Of a stretch of DNA of 8,831 nt, positions 1 to 6,479 are shown in pieces. The position numbers were made by a program, and so were the translations under genes. The stretch is from Alcaligenaceae bacterium. GTDB lineage: Bacteria > Pseudomonadota > Gammaproteobacteria > Burkholderiales > Burkholderiaceae. Position 1 is the stretch's first letter; each line of letters begins with the position of its first letter. Under the pieces are notes generated by a model. The model searched no databases. It saw only the letters and a program-made list of their open reading frames with translations, and had not been told where the DNA came from. The stretch lies in assembly GCA_947372575.1 (NCBI GenBank), contig CANBUF010000060.1, forward strand, positions 1-8,831. The letters run 5' to 3'.

Positions 1-2
1 CG

Positions 3-329
3 GCAGGCACTGAACTCTATCTCTCGCGTAAGGCTCCGATCATTACGGATGCGATGATTGATAAAATCAAAGCCATGTTTGGATTGATCATGAGCATTGG
101 TTCTATGGGCCTGGTTTTACTGAAATGGCTGCAAATCGAACCTGAAGAAACTGAGAAGAAGCCAGAGCAAGTCGACACTCCACTAACAGAGCCTGTTTCT
201 GAAACAATTCCAGCGCAGGCGCCCGACAAGGACGCCCCAGCACCTGCAGGAAAGGATAAATCTAAACCCGATATCCTGGACAACCTGGGCAAGATCACGA
301 CGCACATCAAAACACTCGGAGGGGACTAG
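3..329 (+). CDS. C-terminal part of an unrecognised membrane-anchored protein (5' end outside the window)
   Basis: The frame is open from base 3 to the TAG at 327-329, so the first in-frame ATG (base 54) is probably internal and the gene begins before the window. About 108 residues are visible. Around visible residues 27-42 lies one hydrophobic stretch (FGLIMSIGSMGLVLL) that could be a membrane segment, preceded by a basic patch (SRK, DKIK). The rest is a hydrophilic tail rich in Pro, Glu, Lys and Asp (residues about 45-90), which looks disordered, ending in a short helix-like segment (ILDNLGKITTHIKTL). I do not recognise a family. By inference it is the C-terminus of an inner-membrane protein with a soluble tail. 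It converges on ppc with a 36-bp gap. Being open to the window edge with sensible composition supports a real gene. Confidence 0.6.
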   Translation, partial: AGTELYLSRKAPIITDAMIDKIKAMFGLIMSIGSMGLVLLKWLQIEPEETEKKPEQVDTPLTEPVSETIPAQAPDKDAPAPAGKDKSKPDILDNLGKITTHIKTLGGD

Positions 330-342
330 CCAAGTAAGGTTC

Positions 343-356
343 TGATGGGCCCGTCA
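343..356. terminator. Short near-perfect palindrome between convergent genes, possible weak terminator
   Basis: TGATGGGCCCGTCA is a 14-bp dyad with a single T-G wobble. As RNA it would give a 5-bp stem with a GGCC loop. It sits in the 36-bp gap between the unknown gene and ppc, where a two-way terminator would be expected. There is no real T tract on either side, so its function is doubtful. Confidence 0.2.
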
Positions 357-365
357 ACTTATGCT

Positions 366-3209
366 TTAACCGGTATTTCTCAATCCTGCAGCAATCCCGT
401 TAATCGTAAGATGAATGCCGCTGCGCACCCGCTCATCGAGCTCCCTGCCCTCTGCCGTTGCAGCACGATGTCTTTTAATCAGCTCAACTTGTAAATGGTT
501 AATCGGATCAAGGTAGGGAAACCGATTCTTGATCGAACGAGCCAGATGAGGATTTTTAGCAAGGCGCTCTTTAGTTCCTGTCAGCAACGTTAAACATGCA
601 AGGGTTGTCTCGTGTTCGTTTGCGATCACCTTGAAAATCGAATTGCGTACCTTGCGATCCGGCACCAGCTCAGAATAGCGTGAGGCAATGGCGAGATCAG
701 TCTTGGCCAACACCATATCCATATTGGATATCAGTGTCGCAAAAAACGGCCAGTCCGTGCACATCCTGCGCAGCAAAGATAAACGCTTCTTTTGCGTACT
801 CGCATCCTGCGAAAGCCAGCTATTGACCGCATAGCCAAAACCGTACCACCCTGGTAACAACAAGCGGCACTGCCCCCACGAAAATCCCCAGGGTATCGCG
901 CGCAAATCTTCAATTCGCCTGGAGGCTTTACGTGAGGCTGGGCGCGATCCGATATTAAGCTCTGCGATTTCGGCTATTGGCGTTGCAGCAAAAAAGTACT
1001 CTGTAAAACCCGCAGTTTCGTAGACAAGATTTCTGTAAGCTTTATAGGCCATTTCAGACAGCTCTTGCATCACGGCCTCAAATTCAAGGAGCTTTTTGGC
1101 CTGTTGGGGGGTGTGCGAGGGTGGCGTCAGGCTTGCCTCAAGGGTCGCGGCCACAATCAGTTCCAAATTCCTGCGACCGATTTCTGGGTTGGAGAATTTT
1201 GAAGCAATGATCTCGCCCTGCTCGGTCAGACGTAAGTGCCCATTCACCGTTCCTGTGGGCTGGGCGAGAATCGCCTCGTAACTCGGACCACCACCCCGAC
1301 CAACGGTGCCACCTCTCCCGTGAAATAGACCTGGCTTGACTCCCATTGTGTCGAACAACGCCACCAACTGTTTTTCTGTTTTGTAGAGTTCCCAATTGGA
1401 CGTCAAGAATCCGCCGTCCTTATTTGAATCGGAATAACCCAGCATCACTTCCTGCAAGTCCCCGCGCTTGGCAATGATCTTTCGCACCAGAGGAATGGAC
1501 ATGAAGCGGCTCATGATTTCTGCAGCGGCACGCAGATCTGGAATCGTCTCAAACAAAGGGGTTACCATGAGATCCGCATGCAACTCCCCTTCGTCAGAGA
1601 GATGCAGCAACCCAGCTTCTTTTTGTAAAAGCACCACTTCAAGCAAATCCGACACACTTTCGGTGTGAGAAATAATGTAGTTCTGAACAGCCCTCTGGCC
1701 GTAGCACTGGCGTATATCTCTTGCTGCACGCACGACTTCTAGCTCGGACTGTGTTTCTTCGGAATATTTTACATACGGCGAAGCAAGCAATCGGGGACGT
1801 GAGACCTCATCGAGCAATAACGTGATTTTTTCTTCTTCGGTCAGTTTTGCATAATTCTGTACGAGTCCTGCACGGGCAAACAACTCTGTCAGTACGCGCT
1901 CATGCACATCAGAACTCTGGCGCATATCGAGCGTGGCAAGATGGAAACCAAAAATTTCGCTCGCACGAATCAACGGACCGAGTCGAGGTGCAATTAAAGC
2001 CTCGCCATGGTGGTCAGCGAGTGATTCAGCCAGAATACGCAGGTCGTCTGTAAAGGCAGCGCTATCCTGATAAGGCTGAACCGAACCAATCTCATGGCGG
2101 TAAACATGCGTCACGTCCAGTGTGCGAGCCGTAGCGGCGAGTCGGGAATACATCCCGATCAGGGCACGCCGATAAGGCTCATCTGCGCGATGCATCGACC
2201 GGTCCGGAGAGGCATCAGCCAGCGCTTGCAATGCAGGATTCACATCGACCATCAGCGTTGATATCGACAGCTCGGCACCGAGGGCGTGGATTTCATCAAA
2301 ATAAAAATCAAATGCAACCGTCGATTGTCTGGCGAGCGCTTGACGCATTGTTTGGCCATTGACATTTGGATTACCGTCTCGATCGCCCCCGATCCAGCTC
2401 CCCATCTGGAGATAAGCGGGCATACTCTCAGATGACGCAGCGCCTTGAGGATACTGAGCATCGACCTCTGCCTGGATGTCCTCATATAACCCGGGGATCT
2501 CTCTCAAAAAGGTAATACGGTAATACGACAATGCATTTTCAATCTCATCGGCAACCGTCAGCTTGGTAAATCGCAGCATGCGTGTCTGCCACAGGGTCGC
2601 GATATTTGCATGTAGCAGCTTGGTGTTTTGCAATTGTTCGGGTTTTGTCAGTGCCCCATCACGGCAGGCCAACAGGCGTGCGATCTCACGCTCGGCGTCC
2701 AGAATGCTTTTACGCTGAACCTCTGTCGGGTGAGCCGTCAGAACGGGAGATATCAGTGCATCCTTTAAAAACTGCCTGACCGTCGAGCCTTTTACGCCCG
2801 CGCGATCCAGTCGTGATAACGCAAAAGCGATGCTGCCTTGCTGCGGCTCTGAGCCTGCCAGCAGATGCGCACGCCGGCGCCGGTTATGGTGACGGTCTTC
2901 AGCAATATTGGCGAGGTGAGAAAAATATGAGAATGCACGCACAACGGAGTTGGTCTGTTCGCGTGTAAGTTTTTTAAGCATCAGGTTTAGCTCACGCCCT
3001 GCCTGTGCATCAAGATCACGTCGAAAGCGTACCGATGTTTGACGAATAGACTCGACCACATTAAAAACAACATCACCTTCCTGCTCTTTGAGCACATCAC
3101 CCAGCAAACGCCCCAGCAGTCTAATATCCTGTATAAGCGGCGCATCCTTGTCAGATTCAGACTGACGCGAGCGAGAGAGTCGATTGGAATTCACCATGTT
3201 CGATACCAT
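366..3209 (-). CDS. ppc: Phosphoenolpyruvate carboxylase
   Basis: Cytoplasmic enzyme that carboxylates phosphoenolpyruvate with bicarbonate to oxaloacetate, refilling the citric acid cycle. The 947-aa protein has all the family hallmarks: TAHPTE with the catalytic His (H160), GGDRDGNP (274-281), FETIPDLR with the metal-ligand Glu (E553), GYSDSNKDGG (591-600, with D594 and K597), HGRGGTVGRGGGP (630-642) and the invariant C-terminus AGLRNTG. The residues that bind the inhibitor L-aspartate in E. coli (R587, K773, R832, N881) appear conserved as R638, K836, R896 and N945, so aspartate feedback is likely. It is about 60 residues longer than the 883-aa E. coli enzyme, partly from an N-terminal extension. 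The start is uncertain: neither M1 nor M5 (base 3197) has a clear Shine-Dalgarno sequence. It reads away from modA, with which it shares a 169-bp gap, and no other gene in the window appears functionally linked to it. Confidence 0.97.
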   Translation of the reverse strand: MVSNMVNSNRLSRSRQSESDKDAPLIQDIRLLGRLLGDVLKEQEGDVVFNVVESIRQTSVRFRRDLDAQAGRELNLMLKKLTREQTNSVVRAFSYFSHLANIAEDRHHNRRRRAHLLAGSEPQQGSIAFALSRLDRAGVKGSTVRQFLKDALISPVLTAHPTEVQRKSILDAEREIARLLACRDGALTKPEQLQNTKLLHANIATLWQTRMLRFTKLTVADEIENALSYYRITFLREIPGLYEDIQAEVDAQYPQGAASSESMPAYLQMGSWIGGDRDGNPNVNGQTMRQALARQSTVAFDFYFDEIHALGAELSISTLMVDVNPALQALADASPDRSMHRADEPYRRALIGMYSRLAATARTLDVTHVYRHEIGSVQPYQDSAAFTDDLRILAESLADHHGEALIAPRLGPLIRASEIFGFHLATLDMRQSSDVHERVLTELFARAGLVQNYAKLTEEEKITLLLDEVSRPRLLASPYVKYSEETQSELEVVRAARDIRQCYGQRAVQNYIISHTESVSDLLEVVLLQKEAGLLHLSDEGELHADLMVTPLFETIPDLRAAAEIMSRFMSIPLVRKIIAKRGDLQEVMLGYSDSNKDGGFLTSNWELYKTEKQLVALFDTMGVKPGLFHGRGGTVGRGGGPSYEAILAQPTGTVNGHLRLTEQGEIIASKFSNPEIGRRNLELIVAATLEASLTPPSHTPQQAKKLLEFEAVMQELSEMAYKAYRNLVYETAGFTEYFFAATPIAEIAELNIGSRPASRKASRRIEDLRAIPWGFSWGQCRLLLPGWYGFGYAVNSWLSQDASTQKKRLSLLRRMCTDWPFFATLISNMDMVLAKTDLAIASRYSELVPDRKVRNSIFKVIANEHETTLACLTLLTGTKERLAKNPHLARSIKNRFPYLDPINHLQVELIKRHRAATAEGRELDERVRSGIHLTINGIAAGLRNTG

Positions 3210-3284
3210 TCAAAATTGAGGTCGATGCACGTTATTTTGCGCTTGTTTTGATTAAGTTGCCAAGCTGGTAAATTTCAGGCGCTA

Positions 3285-3313
3285 TTGATCGGTTTTCAAT
3301 CAGCTTATGCTAT
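3285..3313 (+). promoter_or_regulatory. Putative sigma-70 promoter of modA with an overlapping dyad
   Basis: TTGATC (3285-3290) followed after 17 bp by TGCTAT (3308-3313) gives a modest -35/-10 pair; TATGCT at 3306 is an alternative -10. Transcription would begin near 3320, leaving a leader of about 58 nt. The -35 lies inside the dyad ATTGA-N7-TCAAT (3284-3300), which fits the T-N11-A form of LysR-type operators. No equally convincing ppc promoter was seen on the opposite strand. The call rests on sequence inspection only. Confidence 0.3.
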
Positions 3314-3378
3314 CGAAAACGAAAGGGTCTGGCCGATACATTCGTCGGATTCCAGAACGCATTACATCGAGGAATGAG

Positions 3379-4161
3379 ATGTTTCATCTATCCAAAAAAT
3401 TGGTATTGGCTGCCAGCACAAGCCTGACGCTCATGGTTTCAAGCACGCATGCAGAGACGGTCACGGTGGCAGTTGCTGCGAACTTCATCGCCCCGATGCA
3501 AGTCATATCCCAGTTATTCGAAGCCCAGACACCGCATCAGCTCAAAACATCGACAGGTTCATCAGGCAAGTTTTATGCTCAGATCAAGAATGGAGCGCCC
3601 TTCGAGGTGTTGCTTTCAGCAGATGCAGAGATCCCCGCTCAGCTTGAACGTGATGGACTTGCTGTACCAGGCTCTCGTTTCACCTACGCGAATGGTCAAC
3701 TCGTGCTGTGGTCAAACACCCCAGGACGCATTGATGGACAGGCCAACATTTTGCGTGAGGGTCGTTATAAAAAAATTGCAATTGCCAATCCTGAACTCGC
3801 TCCCTATGGCCGCGCAGCGCTCCAGACGCTCCAGGCGCTAGGGGTGACTGAGCAGAATAAAGCCAAGATTGTGATGGGCGAGAATATTGGTCAAACCTAC
3901 CAGTTTGTTTTGACAGGAAACGCCGAGATAGGATTTGTCGCCGCTTCACAGGTCTACAGGGACGGCAAACTCACTGCAGGCTCAGCTTGGCTAGTACCGG
4001 ACAAGCTCCACGAAACAATCCGTCAGGATGCTGTCTTGCTTGATGCAGGTCAACACTCTGAGGCAGCGATGCGTTTTTTAAGCTTTCTGCAATCTGATGC
4101 AGCACGTGCGATTATCGAGTCTTATGGATACAGCGTACCGGCATTGCCAATCAAACCTTAA
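3379..4161 (+). CDS. modA: ModA-type periplasmic molybdate/tungstate-binding protein (orphan)
   Basis: Solute-binding protein that captures molybdate or tungstate in the periplasm for an ABC importer. The longest frame begins at 3307, but the start at 3379 is preferred. It has a good ribosome-binding site (GAGGA at 3369-3373, 5 nt upstream) and gives a clean Sec signal peptide: KK near the N-terminus, a hydrophobic core, and cleavage after STHA at residue 25 of a 260-aa precursor. The mature protein starts ETVTVAVAANF and carries TGSSGKFYAQI, SADAEIP, GSRFTYANGQLVLW and NPELAPYG, closely resembling the Azotobacter vinelandii ModA type. Mature N10, S37, Y118 and I145 fall where that protein contacts the oxyanion, as I recall it. 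The next gene downstream is an unrelated, convergent dehydrogenase, so ModB and ModC must be encoded elsewhere. A role for another oxyanion cannot be excluded. Confidence 0.88.
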   Translation: MFHLSKKLVLAASTSLTLMVSSTHAETVTVAVAANFIAPMQVISQLFEAQTPHQLKTSTGSSGKFYAQIKNGAPFEVLLSADAEIPAQLERDGLAVPGSRFTYANGQLVLWSNTPGRIDGQANILREGRYKKIAIANPELAPYGRAALQTLQALGVTEQNKAKIVMGENIGQTYQFVLTGNAEIGFVAASQVYRDGKLTAGSAWLVPDKLHETIRQDAVLLDAGQHSEAAMRFLSFLQSDAARAIIESYGYSVPALPIKP

Positions 4162-4183
4162 CAAGCGCACGTCTTACCGCCAG

Positions 4184-4204
4184 AGAATGCCTCACCAGCA
4201 TTCT
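4184..4204. terminator. Hairpin between convergent modA and alcohol dehydrogenase genes
   Basis: AGAATGC (4184-4190) and GCATTCT (4198-4204) are perfect inverted repeats separated by a 7-nt loop, 22 bp after the modA stop. The stem is short and the following T content is poor (TTGTAG), so it would be a weak intrinsic terminator. Its right half overlaps the decayed copy of the dehydrogenase tail, so the symmetry may be incidental. Confidence 0.3.
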
Positions 4205-4221
4205 TGTAGAAGAGCGATGCA
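4192..4221 (-). pseudogene. Remnant: duplicated 3' end of an iron-type alcohol dehydrogenase gene
   Basis: Read on the minus strand, bases 4221-4192 spell CIALLQECW and then TGA, matching the last nine residues and stop of the neighbouring dehydrogenase (YIALLHEAW, TGA). The two copies are 39 bp apart, which keeps them in the same frame. Over the 31 bases 4191-4221 against 4230-4260 about 23 agree, and many differences are silent (GCT/GCA, CTT/CTA, CTA/TTA). No ribosome-binding site or longer frame belongs to it, so it is not a gene. It may be the last trace of a deleted tandem paralogue, or an old tandem duplication of the gene end. Confidence 0.5.
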
Positions 4222-4230
4222 CAGTACGTC

Positions 4231-5346
4231 TCACCAGGCTTCGTGTAATAGTGCGATGTAATCCTGCTCGGTCAGTGCAAAGGGGTTGGTCTTGTGCGCG
4301 TTATCTTCGAGGGCAGCTTTAGCAACCTCTGAAAAAATAACAGTCTCGATCCCAAGCTCCCTTAAACCTTCAGGCAACCCTAGCCGTTGGTTCAACCGGG
4401 CAAAAGACAAGGGCAGATCGGCATCTGCAGGAAAACGCAATGCCGTTGACATGACTGTCATCTTGTCCGAAATATGTGGCGCGTTGAGTCGCAACACGTG
4501 TGGCAGCATGATGGCATTGAGTGTGCCGTGGTGGTGACCCAGCGCTCCCAACGCGTGCGATACAGAATGCACAGCACCCAGACCTTTTTGAAAGCAAATG
4601 CCACCTTCGAGTGCACCCATCATCATATTCCAGCGGCCGTCGAGGTCATCGCCATCCTGCGTTGCGCGCTCAATGTTGCCAAAGATTCTCCTCATGCCAT
4701 CAATTGCAATGGCATCCACGGGCGGATTGACCACAGGGGAACAGAACGTTTCGACACAATGTGACAAAGCATCCATACCTGACGCCGCAGTCATGTATGG
4801 CGGGAGCGACCGGGTCAACTCGGGATCACAGATCGCGGCGCGGACGATGCTCGGACAACCAATACCAGCCTTGATGCCATTGCGAAAGATAATCACAGCG
4901 GAGCGTCCGACTTCAGTACCTGTACCAGCTGTAGTCGGCATCAACAGCAATGGTGGGGGCTGATGAATCGGGCGAGGCTTAGGATGGCGGTTGCAATATT
5001 CCCAGAGCGGCGCGGCCTGGCCACACAACACGGCGGTCGCCTTGGCCAGATCAAGTGAGGCGCCTCCGCCAATACCAACAATTCCATCACAGTGATTGTC
5101 ATGGTACGTCGCGGCGCAGGCCTCTACAGCATCCTCTGTGGGATTAGGAGGCGTGAGGTCATAGATTGCAGCACCCGGAATCGCACCAAGCGATGAGGTC
5201 GCTAATTCAAACACACCAGTAGACCTGACTCCCTTGTCTGTCACAAACAACGGCCGTGTGATGCCGTTAAGCCGCATTTCATTGACGAGTTGTGAGCGTT
5301 CACCATGTCCAAAATGGACTTTGGTATTAAAAGAGAGAATGGTCAT
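4231..5346 (-). CDS. Iron-containing (group III) alcohol dehydrogenase
   Basis: NAD(P)-dependent cytoplasmic oxidoreductase interconverting an alcohol and an aldehyde or ketone; the substrate is not evident. The 371-aa length is normal. The N-terminal nucleotide-binding half has GIGGGASLDLAKA (91-103) and PTTAGTGTEVGRSAV (137-151). The all-helical half holds the probable metal ligands: D192 and H196 in GMDALSHCVETF, H260 in AVHSVSHALG, and H273 in the HHHG run followed by TLNAIMLPHVL. Retention of all four ligands argues for a metal-dependent dehydrogenase rather than maleylacetate reductase, whose members commonly lose them. The ATG lies 6 nt after the TAA of the upstream Bug receptor gene and has no clear Shine-Dalgarno sequence, so the two are probably co-transcribed and translationally coupled. 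The partnership suggests it oxidises the ligand of that receptor or a breakdown product. The gene end is duplicated just downstream. Confidence 0.9.
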   Translation of the reverse strand: MTILSFNTKVHFGHGERSQLVNEMRLNGITRPLFVTDKGVRSTGVFELATSSLGAIPGAAIYDLTPPNPTEDAVEACAATYHDNHCDGIVGIGGGASLDLAKATAVLCGQAAPLWEYCNRHPKPRPIHQPPPLLLMPTTAGTGTEVGRSAVIIFRNGIKAGIGCPSIVRAAICDPELTRSLPPYMTAASGMDALSHCVETFCSPVVNPPVDAIAIDGMRRIFGNIERATQDGDDLDGRWNMMMGALEGGICFQKGLGAVHSVSHALGALGHHHGTLNAIMLPHVLRLNAPHISDKMTVMSTALRFPADADLPLSFARLNQRLGLPEGLRELGIETVIFSEVAKAALEDNAHKTNPFALTEQDYIALLHEAW

Positions 5347-5352
5347 GCCGGG

Positions 5353-6384
5353 TTAACCCACTGTAATTTTTGCGTTGCGTATCAAGGTCTGCAGCAAAAC
5401 GCGCTGCTGACCCAGCCAAATCGTGAAATCTTTTGTGCTGTTTGCCACCGGCACCTGACCAGCCTGATCCATACTGGCGATCAGTGTCGGGTTTCGCGCC
5501 GCCTGCACGACCGCCTCTTGCATCCGCGGCAGCAAGGCAGCAGGGGTATCAACAGCAGCAAATAGACCAAACCAGTCATCCATGTCGTAGCCGGGCAGTC
5601 CTGTTTCGGCAATCGTCGGGATCTCTGGATAGGCGGCGCTGCGTTCAGCACTTGTCACCGCCAGTATACGTGCACGTCCGGCACTGACCGGTCCACGCGC
5701 AGAGGAAGCAGTGATTAGAATCGAATCGATTTGCCCGCCCATGATGTCACGGGCAGCATCTGCCCCGCCTCGGTAGGGGGTGTGAATAAATTGAATCTTT
5801 GCGCGCTCCTGCAGCAACGCTAACGCGAGATGGGCCATGCCACCGGAAGGCGGTGTTCCACAGGAGACCTTGCCAGGATGGGCACGGACGTATTCAATGA
5901 ATTCCTGGATGTTTTTTGCAGGAAAGTCTTCTCTGACAGCGATCACCTGCGGAGCACGCACCGCCATCGTGATGGGAAGAAATGATTTTTCGTAATCAAA
6001 CGACAGATCTTTGACCAACACAGGATTCGTGAGGCAATTGGCGGCATCCCAGATAAAGGTATAGCCATCACGTGGTGCTTGTAACGCGGCACTGGCGGCC
6101 ACGACTGCATTACCTCCACTTCGATTTTCAACCACCACATTCTGACCAAGCAACTCCGTCAACTGGACGGCAAAAGCGCGTGCGGAGGTATCGGCAGCGC
6201 CCCCTGCAGAAAAGGGGACCAGAAAGCGAAGTGGCCGTGCGGGCCATGCTGACTGTGCAAAACTTGCCCCTCCGGACACCATCGCAGCCAAACCGGCAAG
6301 CAACACCATGCGCCGGTTGAGCTTGGTCTGTTGCAGCGCGCAATCACTAAGGGAATCCAGTACTTGTTGTTCTGTTGTCTTCAT
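5353..6384 (-). CDS. Bug/TctC-family periplasmic solute receptor with twin-arginine-like signal
   Basis: Extracytoplasmic receptor of the tripartite tricarboxylate transporter type, which typically binds a small carboxylate, amide or aromatic acid. The open frame extends to 6546, but the extra 54 residues are not protein-like and run into the divergent gene. ATG at 6384 follows TTGAGAC, a weak ribosome-binding site, and gives a 343-aa precursor. Its leader contains LNRRMVLLAG (R24-R25), a hydrophobic core and SFAQS, with cleavage near residue 43. This long leader resembles a Tat signal, though it lacks the full consensus and Sec export is possible. Family motifs are RPLRFLVPFSAGGAADTSAR, LGQNVVVENRSGG (where GA-G is usual), APRDGYTF, HTPYRGGADAARDIMGGQID and PEIPTIAETGLPGYD. 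No TctA or TctB gene is present, as is common for Bug receptors in Burkholderiales. The dehydrogenase gene follows after 6 nt. Confidence 0.92.
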   Translation of the reverse strand: MKTTEQQVLDSLSDCALQQTKLNRRMVLLAGLAAMVSGGASFAQSAWPARPLRFLVPFSAGGAADTSARAFAVQLTELLGQNVVVENRSGGNAVVAASAALQAPRDGYTFIWDAANCLTNPVLVKDLSFDYEKSFLPITMAVRAPQVIAVREDFPAKNIQEFIEYVRAHPGKVSCGTPPSGGMAHLALALLQERAKIQFIHTPYRGGADAARDIMGGQIDSILITASSARGPVSAGRARILAVTSAERSAAYPEIPTIAETGLPGYDMDDWFGLFAAVDTPAALLPRMQEAVVQAARNPTLIASMDQAGQVPVANSTKDFTIWLGQQRVLLQTLIRNAKITVG

Positions 6385-6405
6385 TTTTGTCTCAATGATT
6401 ATTAT
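6375..6405 (+). promoter_or_regulatory. Putative promoter of the rightward Bug/CMD operon
   Basis: TTGTCT (6375-6380) lies 16 bp before GATTAT (6397-6402), which overlaps TATTAT (6400-6405, five of six consensus bases but at a poor spacing of 19). Transcription would begin near 6410, giving a leader of about 59 nt. The -35 lies inside the first codons of the leftward receptor gene. Match quality is moderate. Confidence 0.28.
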
Positions 6406-6465
6406 CAGCCTGCATGTGGGTCTGCACTTGGCTTTATGATGATGAAAATTAATTATAGAGACAAA
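6386..6465. repeat. Inverted repeat TTTGTCTC / GAGACAAA framing the divergent control region
   Basis: TTTGTCTC (6386-6393) and GAGACAAA (6458-6465) are perfect 8-bp inverted repeats, one just upstream of each divergent start codon. AT-rich flanks continue the symmetry imperfectly for about ten more bases inward. Each arm supplies the GAG that serves as the likely ribosome-binding site of its gene, so part of the symmetry may simply be two similar translation starts facing apart. It could also be a regulator site. Confidence 0.5.
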
Positions 6466-6479
6466 CCAATGACTGCCTA
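6452..6479 (-). promoter_or_regulatory. Putative sigma-70 promoter of the leftward Bug/alcohol dehydrogenase operon
   Basis: On the minus strand TAGGCA (6479-6474) is followed after 16 bp by a perfect TATAAT (6457-6452). Transcription would start near 6445, giving a leader of about 60 nt before the ATG at 6384. The -35 lies within the first codons of the rightward receptor gene, so leftward initiation would compete with rightward transcription or translation starts. Confidence 0.4.

Noticed and set aside
17..310. Minus-strand open frame of 97 codons opposite the first gene
   Set aside because: Its Ser/Gly-rich low-complexity protein is what the antisense of a Pro/Glu/Lys-rich tail yields. 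The plus frame is open to the edge and has sensible composition.
3307..3378. Longer N-terminus for modA
   Set aside because: It places 24 mostly charged residues before the signal peptide, has no ribosome-binding site, and begins inside the likely -10 region.
4231..5346. Maleylacetate reductase assignment for the dehydrogenase
   Set aside because: The four putative metal ligands are kept and the nucleotide loop is GGGASLDLAKA rather than the GGGSTTGLAKA type that I associate with maleylacetate reductases.
5350..5359. Palindrome GGGTTAACCC at the junction of the leftward Bug and dehydrogenase genes
   Set aside because: It is 10 bp with no room for a loop and covers the stop codon. It is too short to claim as a regulatory site, and chance occurrence is likely.
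6331..6468. Longer N-terminus for the rightward Bug receptor, including an ATG run at 6436-6444
   Set aside because: It would overlap the opposite receptor gene and put extra residues ahead of a good Sec signal. No ribosome-binding site precedes 6331 or 6436.
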